From Paramagnetospirillum magneticum AMB-1 (GTDB taxonomy: Bacteria; Pseudomonadota; Alphaproteobacteria; Rhodospirillales; Magnetospirillaceae), in NCBI RefSeq assembly GCF_000009985.1, contig NC_007626.1, positions 3,465,943-3,529,942 on the forward strand: 64,000 nucleotides of DNA. Reading direction: 5' to 3'. Every line of letters starts with the position of its first letter. Within the stretch, counting starts at the first letter, position 1. The translations under genes and the position numbers were made by a program. Below the pieces are notes generated by a model. The model worked only from the letters and a program-made list of their open reading frames with translations, did no database searches and was not told where the DNA came from. Positions 54,328 to 62,720 of this stretch are shown piece by piece.

Positions 54328-55791
54328 ATGGCAAACGAGGCTAGTCTCGATAATCTGCGAGCCATCTATGAGCGGGTCCGAGCGGAAACCCCATCTCTCA
54401 ACTCCGAAAGTAGCGACTTCGCCGCGGCAAGCCTCACTTACGCCCGGCTGAAGCAATATAACGGCATCGCGGCGGCCATCAATCGTTGCGTCGGCGATGC
54501 CGTCGTACCCTGCATGCCACCCCACCTGCAGATCAACAATCACAACAAGTGCAACCTGCGCTGCGTTCAGTGCATGTATTTTGGCGAAGATAATGCGGGA
54601 CCAAATCACGACAAGGACATTCTTCGGTCACGACCCAACATGGACACGGTCGAAGCCCTCTGCCGCGAAGGCTTCCCTTATGCCAACAACAGTTCGCTAT
54701 CCGGCATCGGCGAAGGGCTGCTCCATCACAGCGCCGAGCTTATTGCCCAGCTAGCCGGCGAATACGGCGTGCGGATGATGCTGAACACCAACGGCCAGGT
54801 TCTCATGTCGAGACGGATTCGGCACCTGTTCGGCATTGGCAGCCTGATGTTTTCCATTGATGGCGGCCTCCCCCACACCTTCGAATCGCTGAGACTTGGG
54901 GCGAAATACGCTACCGTGATCAGAAACATGCGTACACTGTCGCGGGCGAACGAACTTTTGCCGCGCCCATTGCGCATGCATACCCGCATTTCCTTCACCA
55001 CCTGTGTCAGCAACATGATCGAGCTGCCGTTGATGGTGGAACTTGCCGCGGCAGTCGGCATTCGCGAATTGGCGGTTTCATCCTTTACCTTGTACGATCG
55101 CGGGCCTTTTGCCCTTGAGATGATCGCGCCGCATCAGGAGCGGTTCGAACGGCTTTACGCCATCGCCGAAGAAAAGGCCAAAACCCTGGGCGTCAGCCTC
55201 TTCCGAACGGTGTCCCCCGTCTATACGCCCCCCTATTACGACCCGGATCAGCCCGGCGGGCGGCTCATGGTTGACTATGCGGATCCGTTCGACGAGTCGC
55301 GCCTGGTTCCATTGACGGAATTGGTTCCGACCGACAGCGTCGAAGACGATGCCCGCGAGATTGCCGCAGATGCCCTGGAGGCCGGCATCATCCGCAAGTT
55401 GACCCAGGCCACGCCCCAGCAAACCGAAGCAGCGGCAGAGGCCGTGGAGGCCCTGGCCGCCGGTATCCGAGATTTCATGAACTCCACCCCCGGCATCGCC
55501 AATCTGGGAGAGGCCGTCACCAAGCGCAAGATCCGTGAGCCGGGATCCTGGCGCCCGATTTGCGGCTATCTGTTCAGCTCTCTCTACCTGTCCGGAAACG
55601 GCATCGCCCAACCATGTTGCAACGACAAGATGGATTGGTTGGCCGATTACCGCAAAACCCCTATCAAGGAAGTCTTCTCCGGCCAACCCTACCGGGAGAT
55701 GCTGGCGAGGTTCCACAGCGACAGCCCGCCTCAAGCCTGCAAGGACTGTCACTTCCGAGGCTATGTCCCAGAGGAGAGTCTGGTGCTGTGA
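54328..55791 (+). CDS. Radical SAM protein with C-terminal Cys cluster
   Basis: 487 residues from ATG 54328, with GGGGAGAG upstream. The radical SAM CxxxCxxC is at 75-82 (CNLRCVQC), followed by SLSGIGEGLLHHSAELIAQL and SLMFSIDGGLP strands. The C-terminal region has cysteines at CGYLF, AQPCCND and CKDCHF, the arrangement of a SPASM-type auxiliary [4Fe-4S] site. SPASM enzymes often modify peptides; no precursor peptide is obvious downstream. An extra helical segment at about 350-400 is rich in Ala and Glu. Converges on the TIR-like gene 14 bases away. Confidence 0.88.
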   Translation: MANEASLDNLRAIYERVRAETPSLNSESSDFAAASLTYARLKQYNGIAAAINRCVGDAVVPCMPPHLQINNHNKCNLRCVQCMYFGEDNAGPNHDKDILRSRPNMDTVEALCREGFPYANNSSLSGIGEGLLHHSAELIAQLAGEYGVRMMLNTNGQVLMSRRIRHLFGIGSLMFSIDGGLPHTFESLRLGAKYATVIRNMRTLSRANELLPRPLRMHTRISFTTCVSNMIELPLMVELAAAVGIRELAVSSFTLYDRGPFALEMIAPHQERFERLYAIAEEKAKTLGVSLFRTVSPVYTPPYYDPDQPGGRLMVDYADPFDESRLVPLTELVPTDSVEDDAREIAADALEAGIIRKLTQATPQQTEAAAEAVEALAAGIRDFMNSTPGIANLGEAVTKRKIREPGSWRPICGYLFSSLYLSGNGIAQPCCNDKMDWLADYRKTPIKEVFSGQPYREMLARFHSDSPPQACKDCHFRGYVPEESLVL

Positions 55792-55805
55792 TGATCAGGC
55801 CGGGC

Positions 55806-56216
55806 TCACGGGTTGGACACGGCCATTACCGCCTGAGGCAATTCCGATAGACCAACCCACCGGTCAGCCAGATCCGTGACGTCGGGCGGTGGGACCGCCC
55901 CGTCGGCCAACAGGCCGATGACGGGAATTTTGTACCGGCGCGCCATGTCCAGCGCGGCTCCGGCCCAAGTCCGCCCCCGAGACGAGGTCGAGTAGACCGA
56001 GGGCAGGAAAATCAAGACATGAGACGGCGAAACCTGCGTCTCCAGTATCTCACACACCAGCGCCGCACCTTCCGGCGAGCTGAGTTTGATGCAGGGGTCG
56101 TACCATGGGTTGCCGAAATTTCGCCAACCCAAGCCAAATGCCTGATCCAGACAATGGGTTATCTGATCGATGTCCGCACGCCGATGCCAATCGTGAGTAA
56201 TGAAGATATCGATCAT
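55806..56216 (-). CDS. TIR-like (DUF1863/ThsB-type) protein
   Basis: 136 residues from ATG 56216, behind GGAGGGGG. MIDIFITHDWHRRADI opens the fold; NFGNPWYDPCIKL, VSPSHVLIFLPSVYS, WAGAALDMARRYKIPVIGL and the final WVGLSELPQAVMA follow the pattern of stand-alone TIR-like proteins such as Thoeris ThsB and the MTH538 family. Such proteins make signalling nucleotides in phage defence or act as plain protein-protein modules. Here it sits between two radical SAM genes, with no ThsA-like partner, so defence is not established. Confidence 0.8.
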   Translation of the reverse strand: MIDIFITHDWHRRADIDQITHCLDQAFGLGWRNFGNPWYDPCIKLSSPEGAALVCEILETQVSPSHVLIFLPSVYSTSSRGRTWAGAALDMARRYKIPVIGLLADGAVPPPDVTDLADRWVGLSELPQAVMAVSNP

Positions 56217-56322
56217 GTCCCCCTCCATCACCTCGAGAGACCGAGCATCCCGAGGACGTTGCGCCCCGGCGTGGGGCGCGTCTGCTCACATGCCGATATC
56301 GGCGCAGGTCACTGGGTAGAAG

Positions 56323-58584
56323 CTACTGCTGCACGGCGTCCTTGGACCAGTAGACGATCTTTAGCGACTTCAAAGCACGGTCCATCCCATCATCATAAGG
56401 AAGGGCGAGAATGTCCCCCGCCGCGGACGGAACGATCAGGTGGTTATCGAAAATCTTGGATCTTCCAACCGCCTCAGCCTTGTCGGGCAGGGCAATCCGT
56501 CCGGGATTGCCCGCCATGATTTCCTCGTCGACAATCCACTGGCGGTAAAGAGTGTGACCACCTCCCGAGAGAGCATCATGCATATTGGCGAGCACCTCTC
56601 CGCCTATGGGAATGTTTGCAGCCTGCAGACCCTTGACCAGCCTGACGAAGCGCTCGGCACGCACCCCCTTGTCCACATACGGATTGATGCTGTACCATAA
56701 GTGATCAGGGACACCAAAATAGTATTTCTTATATATAGCCTCTTTATCGCCATAAAATCCAATCCCATGCCCTTCCGGATTCAACCAGTACACACTACTC
56801 TGAAGCAGTAGACACATATTTATATTATTTACTAGCGGGAACACCGATCTATTATCTTTAAAAAACTCAATCGTGTCGTCAATATCCTTCTCCGTTTCTC
56901 CCGGAGTTCCGATGACGATATTGATGTTCGGCGTAATTCCGGCCTTGACGCAATCCTCGTGATTTTTGATGAGCGTCTCGATCGTATAGCCCTTCCTCTG
57001 AAGCCTGATGGTATTTTCAGTGAAGGCATCCGCACCAAAATTGAGGCCGACAACGCCCGCAGCCTTCATGAGGGACAGAAATTCGACGTCGTATTTCTTG
57101 TTGACGCGAATTTGCCCCGAAAACACGAGCCTCAGACCGCGCCGCACGATTTCCTCACAAATTTGGCGCAGGACTTCCGGTTCCCCGCCAAAATCGCTGT
57201 CACTGGCGGAAAACGACGGGTTCCGGCCGGTCGCCATGATTCTTTCAAGCTCGTCCACATAAAGCGAGGGACTGCGCGAGCGGAACGAAAAGCGTTCGGC
57301 GCAGAATGTGCAGCGTGACCAGACACACCCCCTGGTCAGGGGCACGGCGGTTCCTTGATAGCCGGTGGATGAACGATAGACGGCGTTGATATCGTCGAAG
57401 AAATCGAGTGCGATACCCCCGAGCGCATCCAGATTATGGGGCTTGGGGCCTGGGATGAACCGGCGGCCGGGATCATCGAATTTGGAGATAACTCCCGGCA
57501 GATTGGCCGGGCGCTCGCCGCGCGCCAATTGTTCCACCAAGGGCCCGACCACCATGTCTGCCTCGCCGATCACCATGTAGTCGTATTCGGGAAATGCTCC
57601 CCGGCCGAACGTTTCGCTGACGCAGCTGTGCCCTCCGACCAGGATCATGGTCTCCGGCATTTCCCGCTTCACACGGCGAGCTAATTCCCGTGAAATCCAT
57701 TCGTTGCGCTGATGAACAGACATCCCAAGGACCTTGGGGCGAGCGGCTTTCAACTCTCGGAAGATCTCGTCGATATCGGGGGCAAAATAATCGAGCAACA
57801 ACGGCCACTGCCGGGGATCGATCCACAACCTCTCGTTATAGCCCCAGGGATCGTCAGCAAACCGAATCCCGTTACGCAGCAAGGGCTGCTCGCCAAGGTC
57901 AAACAGGCGGCGAACATGAAAGCGATGATACATGATGATGTCGGCATCCAGCGTCTGGAACCGCACAGACGAGCGCTTGAGCGCCGAGTGGACGTAGGAC
58001 AGACCGACCGATATTTGCAATCCGGCCTTGGACGGCAGGTCCAGCAAAACAAGATCGAGGCCGGGAGTTAACTTGAGGCCGGGGATGTCGAATGGGTAGA
58101 TGCCGGAATCCTGGGGAATCCAGCAATGAGGCGGAACAAGCTCGATGAATTGCTTAACGGAATCCGGGCTGAACACATTGATTCCGGCAGGGACGCGCCG
58201 CTCCAGCCGCCAGCGCGGCTCCGTCTTCGTCTCACATATGAAGATCGCGGTAATGTCCGGGGGAAGGTCGTCGATGCTGCGAACAAGCGGCCGCCCCTTG
58301 TAATCTTCAGCCTCGCCCAGCTCGTCGATCACCACCGCAATGCAGTCCAGAACCTGCGGCACCGTCTGCGTAAAGAAGTCTAGAAACGGGCCCGATTTCC
58401 AGAACGCAATCTTTCCCCCCATGCTCCCCAGACTGGCGGACACGCGGGCGAGAATATCCACCTCATGCGGCTCGCCTGTCATCGGGAAACATCGATAGGC
58501 GCTAAAACGGACGTTCTCGCCAACGGCCTCAACCATTTGCTGGGTCTGAGGATCAACCAATGATACCTTTACGAGCTGGTTCAT
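56323..58584 (-). CDS. B12-binding-type radical SAM enzyme
   Basis: 753 residues, start behind GGTGAGG. N-terminal ~55-145 looks like a Rossmann-type half domain (GGKIAFWKSGPFLDFFTQTV, CIAVVIDELG, TAIFICETK). A cobalamin-binding-like domain follows at ~175-375 (LGMSVHQRNEWISRELARRV, ILVGGHSCVS, DYMVIGEAD). The radical SAM core begins at 418 with RGCVWSRCTFC, a Cx4Cx2C cluster motif (Cys 420, 425, 428), then SDSDFGGEPEVL and NFGADAFTENTI. Substrate unknown; relatives methylate or rearrange carbon skeletons. 56690-56900 is AT-rich against the gene background. Confidence 0.88.
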   Translation of the reverse strand: MNQLVKVSLVDPQTQQMVEAVGENVRFSAYRCFPMTGEPHEVDILARVSASLGSMGGKIAFWKSGPFLDFFTQTVPQVLDCIAVVIDELGEAEDYKGRPLVRSIDDLPPDITAIFICETKTEPRWRLERRVPAGINVFSPDSVKQFIELVPPHCWIPQDSGIYPFDIPGLKLTPGLDLVLLDLPSKAGLQISVGLSYVHSALKRSSVRFQTLDADIIMYHRFHVRRLFDLGEQPLLRNGIRFADDPWGYNERLWIDPRQWPLLLDYFAPDIDEIFRELKAARPKVLGMSVHQRNEWISRELARRVKREMPETMILVGGHSCVSETFGRGAFPEYDYMVIGEADMVVGPLVEQLARGERPANLPGVISKFDDPGRRFIPGPKPHNLDALGGIALDFFDDINAVYRSSTGYQGTAVPLTRGCVWSRCTFCAERFSFRSRSPSLYVDELERIMATGRNPSFSASDSDFGGEPEVLRQICEEIVRRGLRLVFSGQIRVNKKYDVEFLSLMKAAGVVGLNFGADAFTENTIRLQRKGYTIETLIKNHEDCVKAGITPNINIVIGTPGETEKDIDDTIEFFKDNRSVFPLVNNINMCLLLQSSVYWLNPEGHGIGFYGDKEAIYKKYYFGVPDHLWYSINPYVDKGVRAERFVRLVKGLQAANIPIGGEVLANMHDALSGGGHTLYRQWIVDEEIMAGNPGRIALPDKAEAVGRSKIFDNHLIVPSAAGDILALPYDDGMDRALKSLKIVYWSKDAVQQ

Positions 58585-58996
58585 AGCGCCTCACCTTTGC
58601 CCCTGCAACTTCAAGAATCGGCGTTCCGCGATAGAGCTGTCCGTCGACTTCCGACCCAAGGCACGTATATGGGCCGATGCCGGCCCAATCGGTAGGTGGA
58701 CAGACAAACTTGCCCGGAGGTGTCCGAAGCCGCGGCCATGATCCCATTAAAGAGTGAACGGCAAGTTACGCGGCGGTGAAGATTGACGAGGCCGCTGCGC
58801 CGGGGTAGGCAGGTGATGTCGACGGCGGCGGCTCTCCGTCAGCGGGCACGGCGAAGAACTCTTCGATGCGGGAATCCGACTGCCGCCGCCAGCCGGGCCA
58901 GAACGGCCACGCTCAGCCCCTCAATGTGCATATGACTTTTGGTGTGGCCTCGGGTATGCTGCCATTTAGCGCAGAGTTGTTGAGGCATCGACCCGC
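58585..58996. other. Intergenic region before the di-iron operon
   Basis: 412 bp. An open frame at 58553-58747 (minus, 64 codons) overlaps the radical SAM start and lacks a ribosome site; it is not called as a gene. The part at 58800-58950 keeps high GC and short protein-like stretches on the minus strand (LARLAAAVGFPHRRVLRRAR) and may be a remnant of a lost gene. The last ~60 bases are AT-richer and probably hold the promoter of the downstream operon. Confidence 0.35.
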
Positions 58997-59854
58997 ATGG
59001 GCATTCTGGATCAGAACATCGACTATGACCGGCCCGTGAAATTGGCCGACGGCGTTTTCTGGGTGGGGTTCGCCGACCTGGAAGGCCGCCTTCAGTGCAA
59101 CCCCTACCTGATCGTCGATGGGGACGAGGCCATCCTAATCGACGGTGGCTCGCGCCCGGATTTCAGTACCGTGATGCGTAAGGTCCTCCAGACCGGCGTG
59201 TCGCCCCGGCAGATCAGCCACCTGATCTACCAGCATTATGATCCGGACCTGTGCGGCTCGATTCCCAATCTGGAAAGCCTGATCGACTCGGCCGAGCTGA
59301 AGATCATCTCCCATGCCGATAACAACCCGTTCATCCGGCACTATTCCGTCAACTCGCCTCTGTTGTGCATCGACCGCCTGGAGCGGAAATTGACCATGCG
59401 CTCGGGGAGAACCTTGCGTTTCTTCCGCACGCCCTACGCCCATTCGGCGGGAAGCTTCATCACCTATGACGAGACCAGCGGTATCTTGTTCACCAGCGAT
59501 CTGTTCGGCAGTGCGGGAGCTTTCAGCAACTGGCGTCTGTTCGCCGATTTCGACAAGAAGTGTCTTGGCTGCGAGGTGGCCCACCCCGAACGTCCCGACG
59601 AACACTGCAAGGAGACGGCCTCACCTTGCCCGTGGAGCGGCATGCATCACTTTCATCGCAAGGTCATGCCCGGCAACAGGCAACTGCGCCACGCCATGAA
59701 GGTGGTCAAGGCCATCGGAGCAACCATGGCCGCGCCCCAGCACGGCTCCATCCTGTATCGGGTCGAGGACATCGCAGCCGCCATCGAGCGCCTGCAAAGG
59801 ATGGATGACATCGGTATCGACGGCATTGCCGATGCCGCATCCTGCCCCGCGTAA
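58997..59854 (+). CDS. Oxygen-binding di-iron protein (metallo-beta-lactamase fold)
   Basis: 285 residues. The fold's metal ligands are all present in flavodi-iron form: HYDPD at 80-84 (H-x-D-x-D), His 149 (PYAHSAGSF), Asp 168 (FTSDLFGS), His 249 (APQHGS). There is no flavodoxin domain, so it matches ODP-type proteins that bind O2 reversibly and pass the signal to partners. A Cys-rich segment (CLGCEVAHPERPDEHC, PCPWSG) lies between. A diguanylate cyclase starts nine bases downstream, making an oxygen-to-c-di-GMP link likely. Confidence 0.87.
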   Translation: MGILDQNIDYDRPVKLADGVFWVGFADLEGRLQCNPYLIVDGDEAILIDGGSRPDFSTVMRKVLQTGVSPRQISHLIYQHYDPDLCGSIPNLESLIDSAELKIISHADNNPFIRHYSVNSPLLCIDRLERKLTMRSGRTLRFFRTPYAHSAGSFITYDETSGILFTSDLFGSAGAFSNWRLFADFDKKCLGCEVAHPERPDEHCKETASPCPWSGMHHFHRKVMPGNRQLRHAMKVVKAIGATMAAPQHGSILYRVEDIAAAIERLQRMDDIGIDGIADAASCPA

Positions 59855-59863
59855 GGTGCCGCC

Positions 59864-60583
59864 ATGTCCAAACTGGATGAAATCGATATCAGGATCGACA
59901 GCACGATTGGCGCTTCGGTCGGAACGCTGGTTTCGAGGATTCTGGAGCAGCAGGCGCAACTGGCGGATCAAAGGATCAACCAGACCCTACTCACCGAACT
60001 GGTGGAGCAATTCGTGGCGTCTGAACGCCGTCTTGCCGAGGCCCACGCCACCGTGCTTGCCATGTCGCGCACCGACGCCTTGACCGGTATCGCCAATCGC
60101 CGCTGGTTCGACGAATCCCTTGCCCAGGAACTGGCCCGCGCCAACAGGTCAAAGACCTCCTTGGGCCTGCTGCTGATGGACATCGACTGCTTCAAGCTGT
60201 TCAACGATAATTACGGCCATTCGGCGGGCGATGACTGCCTGCAGGCGGTGGCCCAGGCGGTGCAATCCATCGTCAGGCGCCCCCCCGACCTGGCTGCCCG
60301 CTATGGCGGCGAGGAATTGGTCTGCATCCTGCCCGATACCGATGCCAAAGGGGTTGAAGCGGTCGGCAACGCGGTTCTGGAAGCGGTTCGCGGACTGGCC
60401 ATTCCCCATGCCTTTTCCAAGGCCGTGGACATCGTTACCGTAAGCATCGGCGGAGTGTCGCTCATTCCCACCGAGGCGACCACGCCCAAGCAGATCATCG
60501 AGGCGGCGGATTCCGTCCTCTATGCCTCCAAGGAAGGCGGACGCAACCGCCTGACCATGGTGGATGCACCAATGGATGGGTGA
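59864..60583 (+). CDS. Diguanylate cyclase (GGDEF domain)
   Basis: 239 residues. A helical N-terminus (residues 1-65, no membrane segment) precedes a GGDEF domain with DALTGIANRRWFDESL, MDIDCFKLFNDNYGHSAGDD and the active-site GGEEL at 148-152. The inhibitory I-site RxxD is five residues upstream (R139-PP-D142), so product feedback is expected. No sensory domain of its own, so the di-iron protein encoded with it is the natural sensor. Confidence 0.95.
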   Translation: MSKLDEIDIRIDSTIGASVGTLVSRILEQQAQLADQRINQTLLTELVEQFVASERRLAEAHATVLAMSRTDALTGIANRRWFDESLAQELARANRSKTSLGLLLMDIDCFKLFNDNYGHSAGDDCLQAVAQAVQSIVRRPPDLAARYGGEELVCILPDTDAKGVEAVGNAVLEAVRGLAIPHAFSKAVDIVTVSIGGVSLIPTEATTPKQIIEAADSVLYASKEGGRNRLTMVDAPMDG

Positions 60584-60599
60584 CGAGACTTAGGAACCC

Positions 60600-60719
60600 G
60601 GCGGGGCTATCCGTCGCCTGAAAACCCTCCGCCATGTCATCAGCCTGCGCGTCGCCATCGCCACCCTCATCAGCTGCGCCGTCTTGCCGGTGGCGGTGAC
60701 CGGGATCATCCGGCAATGA
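60600..60719 (+). pseudogene. Truncated gene start next to the IS element
   Basis: An open frame RRLKTLRHVISLRVAIATLI...VTGIIRQ with a basic N-terminus and one membrane helix, typical of a membrane sensor, runs into the left end of the IS3 element and stops at its first TGA. No start codon is visible. It looks like what remains of a gene after IS-linked deletion. Confidence 0.4.
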
Positions 60720-60796
60720 GCTACTCCCCGGAAATTGGACACTGACGGAAGCTACGATCTGATGTTTGCTGATCCCCAACTACGAGGAGATCAGAG

Positions 60797-61090
60797 ATGT
60801 CGAAGCGCAGGAACCATGACGCGGCCTTCAAGGCGCGTGTCGCCCTTGAGGCGCTGAAGGGCGAGCGGACGGTATCGGAATTGGCGTCGGCCTATGGCGT
60901 CCATCCGACCATGATCCATCAATGGAAGAAGTCCCTGCTGGACGGGGCGGCGGAGATCTTCGAACGCGGGGCCAAGAAGAAGGCCGAGGTGGACGAGGAT
61001 ACGGTGCGATCCCTGCACGCCAAGATCGGGGAGCTGGCCGTGGCCAACGATTTTTTGTCTCGAAAGCTCAAGCCGTGGACCGGCAAGTGA
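60797..61090 (+). CDS. IS3-family transposase OrfA
   Basis: 97 residues with the helix-turn-helix of IS3 OrfA (FKARVALEALKGERTVSELA, YGVHPTMIHQWKKSL) and a leucine-zipper-like end. A T-TTT-TTG slippery heptamer at 61051-61057 is in the correct phase for -1 frameshifting into OrfB, which would yield the OrfAB transposase. Confidence 0.93.
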   Translation: MSKRRNHDAAFKARVALEALKGERTVSELASAYGVHPTMIHQWKKSLLDGAAEIFERGAKKKAEVDEDTVRSLHAKIGELAVANDFLSRKLKPWTGK

Positions 61091-61098
61091 GGCGGACC

Positions 61099-61944
61099 AT
61101 GATCGAGCCCAAACACCCGGCGCTGTCGATCGGCGCCCAGTGCCACCTGCTGTCCATTGCGCGATCATCGTTCTATTACGAGCCCTTGGGCGAGACGGAG
61201 GCAAACCTGGAGCTGATGCGGTTGATCGACCGCCAATTCCTGGAAACGCCGTTCTATGGTGTCCGTCAGATGGCTTGGCATCTCCAGAACGAGGGCCACC
61301 CGGTCAACGTCAAGCGCGTCCGGCGGCTGATGCGGCTCATGGGCCTGATGCCGATCTACCAGAAGCCCAACACCAGCAAGCCCGCCAAGGGCCACAAGAC
61401 CTATCCCTACCTGCTGCGGGGCCTGCGGATCGACCGGCCCAATCAGGTCTGGTGCGCCGACATCACCTATCTGCCCATGCGCCGGGGATTCCTTTATCTG
61501 ATCGCCATCATGGACTGGGCCACCCGGAAAGTGCTGGCCTGGCGCATCTCCAACACGCTCGAGGCCGACTTCTGCGTCGAGGTGCTCAACGAGGCCATCC
61601 TGCGCTTCGGCCCGCCGGAGATCATGAACACCGACCAGGGCAGCCAGTTTACATCCTTCGCCTGGATCGACCGGCTGAAGCGGGCCGGAACCCGCATCTC
61701 CATGGACGGCAAGGGCCGTTGCATCGACAACGTCTTTATCGAGCGCCTGTGGCGGTCCCTAAAATACGAATGCGTCTATCTCCATGCCTGGGAAACCGGC
61801 TCGCAAGCAAGGGCCGGGATCGGACCCTGGATCACCTTCTACAACCACAAACGGCCCCACGCCGCCCATGGCGGAAGGACCCCCGCCGTGGTCTACTGGA
61901 ACACCATCAACCAAACCGATCAGCAGGCCCGGAGAGTAGCTTAA
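61099..61944 (+). CDS. IS3-family transposase OrfB
   Basis: 281 residues from ATG 61099, with the frame open from 60922 so that it can be fused to OrfA. rve integrase core with the DDE triad: Asp in VWCADITYLP, Asp in NTDQGSQFTS, Glu in NVFIERLWRSLKYE. HTH_21 region ahead (YGVRQMAWHLQNEGHPVNVK). Appears functional. Confidence 0.93.
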   Translation: MIEPKHPALSIGAQCHLLSIARSSFYYEPLGETEANLELMRLIDRQFLETPFYGVRQMAWHLQNEGHPVNVKRVRRLMRLMGLMPIYQKPNTSKPAKGHKTYPYLLRGLRIDRPNQVWCADITYLPMRRGFLYLIAIMDWATRKVLAWRISNTLEADFCVEVLNEAILRFGPPEIMNTDQGSQFTSFAWIDRLKRAGTRISMDGKGRCIDNVFIERLWRSLKYECVYLHAWETGSQARAGIGPWITFYNHKRPHAAHGGRTPAVVYWNTINQTDQQARRVA

Positions 61945-61983
61945 ACTTCCCCGAATTCTGTCCAACCAATGGGGAGTAGCTCA

Positions 61984-62386
61984 ACCTGCGGCCGTCGGTG
62001 AAGGCGTCGGACAGAAAATCCAGCGACCAGTGTTGGTTCGGCCCCTGCGGGATCGCCATTGGGGCCCGGCAACCCAGGGCTCGCTTGCGGCCACGCCTTG
62101 GGCGCACCGCCAGCTTCTCCTCGCGGTACAGCCGCAGCAGCTTCTTACGGTTCATCACCACGCCTTCCCTGGATAGCAGGATGCCCAGACGTCGGAAGCC
62201 GAACCGGCGACGCTCTGCCGCCAGTTCGCGCAATCGCGCCCGGATCGGCGCGTCGTCGGGACGACACGACCGATACCGCATCACTCGCCGGGAAATCCCC
62301 ACAATCAAACACGCCCGACGCTCGCTCAGTCCGAACAATTCTCGGACATGGGCGACGACGATCCGCCTGGCGGCGGGCGTCACCAT
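61984..62386 (-). pseudogene. Truncated IS3 transposase OrfB
   Basis: Codes the N-terminal ~134 residues (VTPAARRIVVAHVRELFGLS, RRFGFRRLGILLSREGVVMN) to the first catalytic Asp in QHWSLDFLSDAFTDGRR, then runs into the neighbouring IS and stops at 61907. The other catalytic residues are missing, so it is inactive. Confidence 0.9.
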
Positions 62387-62646
62387 TTTTTTGAGGAAAT
62401 TTCCTTCAGCACGGCGTTGTCGAGCATGGCTTCGGCCAGCAGTTTCTTCAGCCGAGCGTTTTCGTCCTCAAGCGCCTTTAGCCGCTTGGCCTCCGACACC
62501 TCCAGCCCGCCGTACTTGGCCTTCCATTTGTAGAAGGTTGCGCTCGATATGCCGTGCCTGCGGCACACATCCGCTGTCGCCTGACCGGCCTCCTGCTCCT
62601 TCAGGATGCCGATGATCTGCTCCTCGCTGAACCGGCTACGCCTCAT
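62380..62646 (-). CDS. IS3 transposase OrfA (of the truncated element)
   Basis: 88 residues, intact: RRSRFSEEQIIGILKEQEAG, RRHGISSATFYKWKAKYGGL helix-turn-helix, then a leucine-zipper helix. Ends at an A7 run (62386-62392) suited to -1 frameshifting into the broken OrfB. Confidence 0.9.
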   Translation of the reverse strand: MRRSRFSEEQIIGILKEQEAGQATADVCRRHGISSATFYKWKAKYGGLEVSEAKRLKALEDENARLKKLLAEAMLDNAVLKEISSKKW

Positions 62647-62720
62647 CGTTCCGTCTCCTTGATGGGACGGACTCTACCTCAAACTGGCTACATTCGAGGG
62701 GAACAGGTCAGAGTCTTGTT

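Larger units (their letters stand above)
60717..61983 (+). mobile_element. Complete IS3-family insertion sequence
   Basis: 1267 bp bounded by imperfect ~25-bp inverted repeats: TGAGCTACTCCCCGGAAATT at the left and TGAGCTACTCCCCATTGGTT at the right. Both transposase frames are intact. No target-site duplication is seen (CAA on the left, ACC on the right), so the flanks have been rearranged. Confidence 0.9.
61984..62710 (-). mobile_element. Truncated IS3-family element
   Basis: A second IS3 element in the opposite orientation. Its left inverted repeat (TGACCTGTTCCCCTCGAATG on the minus strand) ends at 62710. Its other end has been lost where the complete IS3 element abuts it at 61983/61984. 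The missing part of its orfB is not found on the far side of the complete element. Confidence 0.85.

Noticed and set aside
55806..56216. Complete Thoeris defence system
   Set aside because: Only a ThsB-like TIR protein is present; no ThsA-type NADase or sensor gene is nearby.
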